From positions 1 to 7,045 of the forward strand of contig PSRL01000071.1 of NCBI GenBank assembly GCA_003176035.1: a stretch of 7,045 bases of DNA. Direction: 5' to 3'. Source of the stretch: Verrucomicrobiota bacterium. GTDB taxonomy: Bacteria > Verrucomicrobiota > Verrucomicrobiia > Chthoniobacterales > Xiphinematobacteraceae. The position numbers were made by a program, and so were the translations under genes. This document shows, piece after piece, positions 1 to 5,902 of the stretch; positions within the stretch are counted from its first letter, which is position 1, and each line of letters opens with the position of its first letter. Under the pieces are notes generated by a model, which had not been told where the DNA came from, did not search any database, and saw nothing but the letters and a program-made list of their open reading frames with translations.

Positions 1-87
1 CACTCCGAGACACTCTAGAACGTCGAGCGCTTTGATGACTGTTCCTGAAAAGTTGGGATCAATTTTGTCTTGAACGGACTGACTCAT
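1..87 (-). CDS. IclR-family transcriptional regulator, N-terminal fragment (cut by window edge)
   Basis: Reading the minus strand from the ATG at 87 gives 29 codons that run off the left edge: MSQSVQDKIDPNFSGTVIKA followed by LDVLECLGV. A short polar N-terminus followed by V-x-KALDVLECL resembles the first helix of the IclR winged helix-turn-helix domain (family pattern S-V-x-R-A-L-x-I-L-E-x-L). The ATG is well supported because an in-frame TAA lies five codons upstream and no other start lies between. No strong Shine-Dalgarno sequence is visible. The gene is divergent from a sugar-acid uptake and catabolism operon, the usual setting for IclR repressors that bind small organic-acid effectors. 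The effector domain is outside the window, so the family call rests on one helix and on context; another winged-helix family is possible. Confidence 0.6.
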   Translation of the reverse strand, partial: MSQSVQDKIDPNFSGTVIKALDVLECLGV

Positions 88-113
88 ACAATTTGCAGTT
101 TAATTTTCTAGAC

Positions 114-150
114 GAACGATTGTTCATTTATTGAGCAACTCGATTGTACA
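114..150. promoter_or_regulatory. Candidate operator: inverted and direct repeats over the regulator promoter
   Basis: An inverted repeat GAAC-GATT-GTTC spans 114-125. It overlaps an imperfect one, TGTTCA-N5-TGAGCA (121-137). A ten-base direct repeat with one mismatch, CGATTGTTCA (117-126) and CGATTGTACA (141-150), recurs at a 24-bp interval. The second copy covers the -10 box of the minus-strand promoter and contains the palindrome TTGTACAA (144-151). The position suits autoregulation by the divergent regulator. Binding is inferred only from arrangement. Confidence 0.35.
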
Positions 151-172
151 AATTCGATTACACGTTTGTCAA
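143..172 (-). promoter_or_regulatory. Sigma70-type promoter for the divergent regulator
   Basis: On the minus strand the -35 hexamer is TTGACA (172 to 167, a perfect match). After an 18-bp spacer comes a -10 hexamer TACAAT (148 to 143, five of six). Transcription would start near 136, leaving a leader of about 50 nt before the ATG at 87. This is the best promoter match in the intergenic region. Confidence 0.55.
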
Positions 173-232
173 AATATACACCACGTATTAACCAGTTTAG
201 TCCATTTAAAGGCTACTTATGCCGCGCTTCGG

Positions 233-261
233 TTGACAGACTTCCACTTCAATGTTACGCT
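233..261 (+). promoter_or_regulatory. Possible promoter for the transport/catabolism operon
   Basis: A perfect -35 hexamer TTGACA lies at 233-238. At a 17-bp spacing is TACGCT (256-261), a weak -10 that keeps only the first T, the A and the last T. If used, the leader would be about 230 nt long. A second -10-like element, AATAAT at 463-468, sits closer to the gene but has no recognisable -35. The operon may therefore depend on an activator or start elsewhere. Confidence 0.3.
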
Positions 262-349
262 GAATACTGCTCATTTTTTAATCACAATGTCCAAATATTG
301 AACTAACTTGCGTGCCAGATGAGCCAGGGTTAAGGGTGCTATGTTACCA

Positions 350-371
350 GAGCGTTCATCCCTAGACGCTC
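350..371 (+). other. Small hairpin in the operon leader
   Basis: GAGCGTT (350-356) pairs with GACGCTC (365-371). This gives a seven-pair stem with one G-U pair and an eight-base loop. No T-run follows, so it is not an intrinsic terminator. It lies within a possible 13-codon leader ORF (341-382). Confidence 0.3.
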
Positions 372-390
372 AAGAAAGTTAGAGGCAGGG

Positions 391-407
391 AGAGTCGCTG
401 CGTCTCT
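391..407. promoter_or_regulatory. 17-bp near-palindrome, candidate regulator binding site
   Basis: AGAGTCGCTGCGTCTCT is a dyad centred on T399. Seven of eight position pairs are complementary; only the 395/403 T-T pair fails. The one-base centre makes it a poor RNA hairpin but a good shape for a dimeric DNA-binding protein. It lies about 95 bp upstream of the first gene of the operon. Which protein would bind it is unknown; the divergent IclR-type regulator is the obvious candidate. Confidence 0.3.
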
Positions 408-423
408 GTTCTCAATTGGTAGT

Positions 424-432
424 AAAGGAGGT
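424..432 (+). other. Perfect Shine-Dalgarno sequence without a start codon
   Basis: AAAGGAGGT matches the complement of the 16S rRNA 3' tail over nine bases. No ATG, GTG or TTG follows within the usual 4-13 nt. The true start of the next gene is 67 bases downstream and has its own site (AGGAGA, 487-492). It could be a chance purine run, a ribosome standby site or a relic of a lost start. Confidence 0.35.
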
Positions 433-499
433 CTTCGGGCAAAAGATTTTCAATTAGCGTTCAATAATTTTGGACTTTTTCTAGCCAGGAGACGAAATC

Positions 500-1921
500 G
501 TGAACAAGAAGAAGATAAGCCGTAGAGATTTTCTGGCCGCAGCAACCGCCGCTGGCGCTGGCCTGGTCGCAACCGGACTTAGAGTGCCCGCCGTGCTGGC
601 AGATGCCACTGCCACTCCTACACCTGCGCCAACCTCGACCCCGATGCCGTTGCCTCAAGGCGCGGAAGGGCAGCTTACCGTCATTCATAAAACTGAATAC
701 TTTAAGGAAGTTCAGCAGCTTTTCCAGGACGATGTAACCAAGTTCGCAGCAGCCAAGGGCGTCAAACTCGATATTTCCACGGCCAACCCGGAAGCATTCG
801 GCGACTTTATGGCAAAGATGGTCGCTGCTGTGAAAGCCGGAAATCCGCCCGACCTGGGCTATCATACAATTAGTATTTTACAAATGCACGATCAGGACAT
901 CGTGGAAGACATGTCCGATCTCGTTGCAAAAGCAGTGAGCCTTTACGGCGATGTGGTTCCAGCCACTGCTGAATTTTATGCCAAGCTCGATGGCAAGTGG
1001 TGGGCCGTACCCTATATCAGCGTTGCAGGTACCTGGTACGCTCGCAAAGATGTCTTTGATGCAGCGGGTATCGACGTAAAATCCCTGGGTTCCTGGGATG
1101 AATACCGTGATGCCGCACTTAAAGTTTCCAACCCCGATAAGAAGATGTGGGGTTGGGGTATGACCGTCAACAGGAGCGGCGACGGGCATGGCCTTATTGT
1201 CGCCTGCATCCAGGGCTTTGGTGGAAGTTTCACCGACGAGTCCGGCAAGAAAGTCGTTTTCAATTCGCCTGAGACCATCGCGGCGGTTGAATGGTTGAAG
1301 GAAACCTATACCAGCGATAAGTACAAGCCCATGCTGCCGCCGGGTATCCAAAGCTGGACAGACCCCAGCAACAATGAAGCCTATCTGGCTGGAACCATCG
1401 CGCTGACGTTGAATCAGTTAAGTATCTACGACAAGGCAAAGGCGGATAAAAATCCTGTCTTTGAGGAGACTGCGCTGATCCATGGGCCTAAGACTAAAGA
1501 TGGACGGCGGTTAGAAGCAGGCACCAGCGGTTGGTTGACGATCTTCAAGGGCGCCAAGAACCAGGATGTGGCGAAGGAGTTGATCCTGAATTTACTTGAT
1601 CCAGCGAATTTCACGCCGATGGCGAAACTTGGCGGCGGCTTGTTCCTGCCCGCATACAAGAACCTCTGGACGGAGGATCTTCTCGGTGCAGACCCGAATT
1701 TTAGTGTCCTCAAAGAGGTCATGTTCAACCCCGTGATCTACTACGGCAACTCTCATCCGGCGAAGCCGACCGCATTGGTCGATCAAATCATTGCTGCGTC
1801 AATCCCCAGCCAGATGATGTCCAATGTCATCGCCAACGGGATGAGCGTCAAGGATGCTGTCAAGGATGCGCATGATAAAATCGTGCAAATCTTTGAAGAA
1901 GGCGGCGTTCCACAAAGCTGA
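500..1921 (+). CDS. CUT1-family ABC transporter solute-binding protein with Tat signal
   Basis: This is an extracytoplasmic sugar-binding protein (SBP_bac_1-like fold, 473 residues, usual length 420-470), which should capture the substrate for the permease encoded next. The GTG start at 500 is set by AGGAGA at 487-492, seven bases upstream. The N-terminus has a twin-arginine motif, SRRDFL (7-12), a hydrophobic alanine-rich stretch (12-33) and a likely signal peptidase I site after VLA (34). A Thr/Pro-rich spacer, about 37-53, resembles those of Chloroflexota exported proteins. The mature part shows typical family segments: KAGNPPDLGYH (112-122), DGKWWAVPY (164-172), WYARKDVFDAAGID (179-192), WDEYRDAALK (199-208), the GW near 344 and the FLPAYK region (382-387). 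There is no lipobox cysteine at the signal end; the only Cys is at 236. Retention may therefore rely on an uncleaved signal or on binding to the permease. The ligand cannot be predicted beyond a sugar or sugar acid. Confidence 0.9.
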   Translation: MNKKKISRRDFLAAATAAGAGLVATGLRVPAVLADATATPTPAPTSTPMPLPQGAEGQLTVIHKTEYFKEVQQLFQDDVTKFAAAKGVKLDISTANPEAFGDFMAKMVAAVKAGNPPDLGYHTISILQMHDQDIVEDMSDLVAKAVSLYGDVVPATAEFYAKLDGKWWAVPYISVAGTWYARKDVFDAAGIDVKSLGSWDEYRDAALKVSNPDKKMWGWGMTVNRSGDGHGLIVACIQGFGGSFTDESGKKVVFNSPETIAAVEWLKETYTSDKYKPMLPPGIQSWTDPSNNEAYLAGTIALTLNQLSIYDKAKADKNPVFEETALIHGPKTKDGRRLEAGTSGWLTIFKGAKNQDVAKELILNLLDPANFTPMAKLGGGLFLPAYKNLWTEDLLGADPNFSVLKEVMFNPVIYYGNSHPAKPTALVDQIIAASIPSQMMSNVIANGMSVKDAVKDAHDKIVQIFEEGGVPQS

Positions 1922-1942
1922 TCGCCGAATCGTTTCTGTCAC

Positions 1943-1972
1943 CAGAGAGGGCGGCCCTTCCCGCTCTCTCTG
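1943..1972 (+). other. Intercistronic stem-loop between binding-protein and permease genes
   Basis: CAGAGAGGGCGG (1943-1954) pairs with CCGCTCTCTCTG (1961-1972). This makes a 12-pair stem with one G-U pair and a six-base loop (1955-1960). It begins 21 bases after the binding-protein stop codon. It lacks a following T-run, so it is more likely a 3'-end stabiliser, processing site or weak attenuator than a full terminator. Such an element would leave more binding-protein mRNA than permease mRNA, a known arrangement in maltose-type operons. Confidence 0.6.
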
Positions 1973-2011
1973 CTCTAATAACTAAAGAATATTTACTGAG
2001 AGAAATAGATT

Positions 2012-3967
2012 ATGAATGAACCAGTGGAACTGGATATAGCCAGACCGTTGTTGAGACGGGCTCCCCTCCTGAGTTCAAGGCGATTTGACGCGCTGCTCGG
2101 TCGTGATTGGAAGGTGGCGATACCCTTTATCCTACCAATTGTTGTTATTATGGCTGGATTTATCTTCTGGCCTTTCATCAATGCCATCTTGCTTAGCATG
2201 ACCACCCACTCTGTTGTTACACGAAGCGACCAGTATGTAGGGCTCGCGAACTACGCGCGGCTGTTGCAAGACCCCGATTTTATCAATTCGATCAAGAACA
2301 CCATTAACTTCACAGTATCTTCTGTCTGCATTAAGTTCGTCGTCGGCATGGCAATTGCCTTGCTGCTCAATGGACGCCTGCCTTTTCGTAACATATTGAC
2401 TGGCCTGATACTGCTTCCCTGGATTGTCCCCGAAGTGGTCACGGCACTGGCCTGGCGTAGTATCTACGACCCAATATTTGGCGGCCTCAACCCGATTCTG
2501 ATGCAGTTGGGGCTAATCAATCACCCTGTGGCCTGGCTTGCTGAACCGGGCCTGGCAATGCCCAGTGTGATCGCTGTCAACGTATGGAAAGGTATTCCAT
2601 TTTATGTGATTCTTCTGCTGGCTGGCCTTAAGGCAATCGATCAGGAGCAGTACGAAGCCGCTGAAGTGGATGGGGCGAATGCAATACAGCGTTTTCGGTA
2701 CGTCACTTTACCTGGGCTGCGCTACGTCATCATCGTAACAGTGCTACTTTCGTTTATCACGACCTTCAATACCTTTGGATTGGTCTACCTGATGACGGGC
2801 GGCGGGCCAGGCGGCGCAACACGGCTGTTTTCAATCCTTGCTTATGAAAAGGCGATAATCGGTTTACGCTTTGGGCCTGGCGCTGCAACTGCCTTTAGCA
2901 TGGCACCCTTCATGGCGGTGCTGATTTTTATTCTGGCGCGACTTCTACGGCCTGATGAAAGCGTTCGCAGTTCCGCCAGCGTAACCCGCATGGATCGTGC
3001 GCTTGCCTCACTGGGGCGAGCACTTGGGATAATACTGGATATCATCTTTTTGCCCGTTGAGTGGATTTCGGCAGGGCTGGCGCGAGTAGCCAGGATAATT
3101 GTTCCCCATAGGGGTGATGAACAATGGCTGAATCGTGCGCAGCGTGAACGAGTCGGTACCACATGGCGCCTGCTGCTGCTGTTGCCAGCTTTCTTTTTTG
3201 TATTGTTCCCGTTCTACTGGATTTTTATCACGTCCTTCAAGACAGATCTGCAAATTCAGCAATTTAGCTCAATTTTTTGGCCCAATCCCTGGACGTTGGA
3301 TCAACACCGCGCGTTGCTGTTTAATACACCGTTTCTGACCTGGTTTCGCAACACAGTCATCGTGGCAACGACCAGCACAGCGCTTTCAGTTACAGTGGCC
3401 GCGCTAGCAGCTTACGCCCTCGCGCGCCTGAAATTTCTCGGCGGTGGCTTATTGACGACGTTGCTCCTCATCACCTATCTGCTGCCAGGTTCCTTACTGT
3501 TCATTCCACTCTATCGTATCCTGACAGACCTGGGCATTATCAACACGTATGGGGCGCTGATCCTGACATATCCGACTTTTCTAATGCCTTTTGCGACCTG
3601 GGTGATGATCGGCTATTTCCGCTCCATTCCAGTCGAAGTGGAGGAAGCTGCGATGATCGATGGTGCCAGCCGATTGGGCGCCTTCCGCCGCGTAACCTTA
3701 CCGCTGGCAGCACCGGCCCTACTTTCCGTCACGTTGTTTGCCTTCACCAATGCCTGGAATGAGTTCCTGTTCGCGTTTGTATTTATCACGAGCGACAATC
3801 TCAAGACGCTGCCCGTTGGGCTCCAACTTCTGGTATTTGGTGACATCTATCCCTGGGGCCAGCTCATGGCGGCTTCGCTGCTGATGGCTATTCCAGTAGT
3901 CATCGCCTACATTTACGCGCAACGGTATTTGGTTGAAGGTTTAACGGCGGGTAGCGTAAAAGGCTAA
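2012..3967 (+). CDS. Fused CUT1 ABC transporter permease (MalF/UgpA-like plus MalG/UgpE-like)
   Basis: This 651-residue inner-membrane protein joins the two permease subunits that are normally separate genes of about 290 residues each. The N-terminal half (about 33-314) has six predicted membrane segments, near 36-58, 95-119, 128-148, 184-206, 236-262 and 293-312. Its EAA loop is EQYEAAEVDGANAIQRF (212-228), followed by VTLP. The C-terminal half (about 384-651) has six more, near 386-407, 447-470, 476-503, 511-536, 566-590 and 615-637. Its second EAA loop is EVEEAAMIDGASRLGAF (542-558), again followed by VTLP. These loops dock the ATPases. The linker (about 315-383) contains a basic, partly hydrophobic stretch around 335-364. 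If that were a true membrane helix it would invert the second half, so a surface amphipathic helix is more likely. The only in-frame ATG in the linker (codon 327, base 2990) lacks a ribosome site. The ATG at 2012 is preceded by a weak GAGAG. No ATPase gene is present in the window. Confidence 0.9.
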   Translation: MNEPVELDIARPLLRRAPLLSSRRFDALLGRDWKVAIPFILPIVVIMAGFIFWPFINAILLSMTTHSVVTRSDQYVGLANYARLLQDPDFINSIKNTINFTVSSVCIKFVVGMAIALLLNGRLPFRNILTGLILLPWIVPEVVTALAWRSIYDPIFGGLNPILMQLGLINHPVAWLAEPGLAMPSVIAVNVWKGIPFYVILLLAGLKAIDQEQYEAAEVDGANAIQRFRYVTLPGLRYVIIVTVLLSFITTFNTFGLVYLMTGGGPGGATRLFSILAYEKAIIGLRFGPGAATAFSMAPFMAVLIFILARLLRPDESVRSSASVTRMDRALASLGRALGIILDIIFLPVEWISAGLARVARIIVPHRGDEQWLNRAQRERVGTTWRLLLLLPAFFFVLFPFYWIFITSFKTDLQIQQFSSIFWPNPWTLDQHRALLFNTPFLTWFRNTVIVATTSTALSVTVAALAAYALARLKFLGGGLLTTLLLITYLLPGSLLFIPLYRILTDLGIINTYGALILTYPTFLMPFATWVMIGYFRSIPVEVEEAAMIDGASRLGAFRRVTLPLAAPALLSVTLFAFTNAWNEFLFAFVFITSDNLKTLPVGLQLLVFGDIYPWGQLMAASLLMAIPVVIAYIYAQRYLVEGLTAGSVKG

Positions 3968-4008
3968 TCATACTATATTCGGCATTGTGCCTTGCAAGAA
4001 AGACCTTT

Positions 4009-5172
4009 ATGAAAATCACAGATGTTCAAGCCTGCGTTATCGGGCGCCAGGAGCCACATAGCGGCGGTAGTGTCTGGACTTTTGTGCGTGTTTATACCGA
4101 TGAAGGCATTGTTGGCACCGGGGAATGTAACTCCGGCGGCCCTGGCTATTCCGGTTTTGCGACGAAAGAGGCAATTCTGGCCATAAAGCCGCGATTGATT
4201 GGCGAAGACCCGTTCAACGTCAATCTGATCTATGAAAAGCTGCGGCGTGGTGGTCGCTATGGCGGTTCGACAAGCGCACCCTTAATCTTTGCGCTGACAG
4301 GTATAGACAACGCCCTCTATGATATTATGGGCAAGGCGCTCGGCGTGCCGATCTATAAACTGCTCGGCGGCAAGTTCCGAGAAAAGATTCGCCTTTATGC
4401 TGACTGCCATGCGGGCGAAACGGACGATTTGCAGGCCTATTGTGATAAAGCCCTGCAAGTCGTGGGGCAGAATTTCAGCGCGGTCAAGTTTGACGTGGAC
4501 AACATCGGGTCGAACAAATCCGATCCCTATAACTGGACAGCCGATGCCAGGGAGATGACTTATATTATCCGACTGATCCAGGGGCTGCGCGAGGCGCTTG
4601 GCGACGAAACCGATCTGGCAATTGACTGTCACGGTCAGTTTGATCTACCGTCGGCAATTACGTTGGCAAAAGCTGTCGAACCGCTGCGTCTAATGTGGCT
4701 GGAGGAGCCTGTGCCAGCCGAGAATATTGACGCGTTGGCGCAGGTACGGGCGTCCAGCAGCACGGTCATTTGCACTGGCGAAAATCACTATACGCGCTAC
4801 GAATTTTTGGAGCTATTTTCCAGGAAAGCCGTTGATGTCATTATGCCTGATCTGTCGAAGGTGGGCGGCATCGCCGAGGCAAAACGAATAGCCGATATGG
4901 CAGATGCGCATTACATTCCGATGGCTCCCCACAACGTTTCTTCGCCGTTGGGCATGATGGCGGCGTGTCACGTCCTGGCTTCGATACCTAACTTCCTGGT
5001 TCTGGAACTGCACGCGCTCAATATTCCGTGGTGGAACGACCTATGTATTGGGGAGAAACCGTTTATCGAAAATGGCTTCATGACCGTTTCAGAACGACCC
5101 GGTATTGGCGTAGAATTGAACGATGAAGTGGCGAAATCGCTTCTGTGGAACGGCGATGAGTACTTTGATTAG
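4009..5172 (+). CDS. Enolase-superfamily sugar-acid dehydratase (mandelate racemase subgroup, galactonate dehydratase-like)
   Basis: Predicted to remove water from an aldonate or related sugar acid, giving a 2-keto-3-deoxy acid, using Mg2+ in the cytoplasm. The length of 387 residues is normal for the family. I chose the ATG at 4009 because MKITDV is the standard family start; an in-frame TTG at 3985 adds only eight atypical residues. An N-terminal capping domain (about 1-125) is followed by a beta-barrel with these active-site positions: K160-F-D162 at the second strand, D206-C-H208 (metal ligand plus catalytic His), the LEEP acid (232/233), E258 in TGEN, D281 in MPDLSKVGGI paired with H308 in APHN, and E333 in LELH. 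The Asp-x-His signature, with the second lysine of the usual K-x-K replaced by Asp, resembles D-galactonate-type dehydratases rather than mandelate racemase or muconate enzymes. The exact substrate is unknown. The gene follows the permease by 41 bases. Confidence 0.87.
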   Translation: MKITDVQACVIGRQEPHSGGSVWTFVRVYTDEGIVGTGECNSGGPGYSGFATKEAILAIKPRLIGEDPFNVNLIYEKLRRGGRYGGSTSAPLIFALTGIDNALYDIMGKALGVPIYKLLGGKFREKIRLYADCHAGETDDLQAYCDKALQVVGQNFSAVKFDVDNIGSNKSDPYNWTADAREMTYIIRLIQGLREALGDETDLAIDCHGQFDLPSAITLAKAVEPLRLMWLEEPVPAENIDALAQVRASSSTVICTGENHYTRYEFLELFSRKAVDVIMPDLSKVGGIAEAKRIADMADAHYIPMAPHNVSSPLGMMAACHVLASIPNFLVLELHALNIPWWNDLCIGEKPFIENGFMTVSERPGIGVELNDEVAKSLLWNGDEYFD

Positions 5173-5186
5173 AAGGGAATCAGGCA

Positions 5187-5888
5187 ATGTCCACACAAGA
5201 ACTATCGGTTGTAGAGCTGCAAACCCGTTGGGATAAAATTCGGGTTGCCAACGTATATGATACGCTGGACAAAATGGGTTATCCAAACCAGTGCCTCGAT
5301 CTAGGGATCAGGCCACTATTTCCCCATCAGCACCTGGCAGGACAGGTGATCACCGTTCGAGGCAGTGCTTATCCGGTTCCGCGCGGCGAAGAGGGAAGTG
5401 GCTGGACAGGCAACTATTTTGAACAACTGCGACAAATACTATATCCCGGCTGCGTTGTGGTGGTCGAGAGCGGGGGCGAAAAACACGCAGGCAAATTCGG
5501 CGAGATGACAAGCTGGGCTTTGAAGCAAGGCGGCGCGCACGGCATTGTTCTCGATTCCTATATTCGAGATTGGCTTGGCCTGGAGGTGATCCCAGACTAT
5601 ACGGTGTGCGCACGGGGCACATCGCCTATTGAGTCTTCTCAACGCTGGCGAATGGATGGGATCAACATTACGATTGGAATGCCAGGTACGTTGACCAGTC
5701 GTGTACGCCTGGAACCTGGTGACTGGATTATCGGAGAGGCAGATGGCGTGATCGTCGTGCCAAAAGCTATCGCGATGGAGACTTTGGTCAAGGCGGAAGA
5801 ACTCGAAGCCAATGAACAAGGAATGCGCGAAGATGTGGCAAAGGGAATGTCCTTTGACGATGCCTACAAGAAATGGGGTCGGGCATAG
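5187..5888 (+). CDS. RraA-like protein (HMG aldolase / oxaloacetate decarboxylase fold)
   Basis: A 233-residue member of the RraA-like family, whose enzymatic members cleave or decarboxylate 2-keto acids with a divalent metal; others, such as E. coli RraA, inhibit RNase E. The family signature is visible: an acidic residue (E106, after FG), then 20 residues containing GGAHGIVLD (115-123), then R127-D128. The CARGTSP segment (141-147) and the late GDWIIGEADGVIVVP stretch (178-192) also fit. The acidic residue that I recall three positions after the RD aspartate in bona fide HMG aldolases is a glycine here (131). The C-terminal 40 residues are helical and charged. The ATG at 5187 has AAGGG at 5173-5177 and lies 14 bases after the dehydratase stop. 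This tight coupling suggests action on the dehydratase product, as an aldolase or decarboxylase, rather than RNase regulation. Confidence 0.85.
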   Translation: MSTQELSVVELQTRWDKIRVANVYDTLDKMGYPNQCLDLGIRPLFPHQHLAGQVITVRGSAYPVPRGEEGSGWTGNYFEQLRQILYPGCVVVVESGGEKHAGKFGEMTSWALKQGGAHGIVLDSYIRDWLGLEVIPDYTVCARGTSPIESSQRWRMDGINITIGMPGTLTSRVRLEPGDWIIGEADGVIVVPKAIAMETLVKAEELEANEQGMREDVAKGMSFDDAYKKWGRA

Positions 5889-5902
5889 ATAGGCCGCAAT
5901 CG

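Noticed and set aside
878..1351. Minus-strand open frame of 157 codons within the binding-protein gene
   Set aside because: It is a shadow of a clearly coding plus-strand gene; its translation shows no recognisable domain.
3111..3129. GGGGTGATGA followed by further ATGs inside the permease linker, looking like a relic ribosome site and stop-start junction
   Set aside because: Both ATGs (3117 and 3124) are out of frame with the MalG-like half and reach stops within a few codons, so they cannot start the second domain.
3985..4008. TTG start extending the dehydratase by eight residues
   Set aside because: The family begins MKITD; no ribosome site supports the TTG and the extra residues look non-coding.
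5873..5902. Upstream ATG that would make the SDR overlap the RraA-like gene
   Set aside because: The added residues precede the MKVLVTGGSG start and do not match the fold; the ATG at 5903 has normal spacing.
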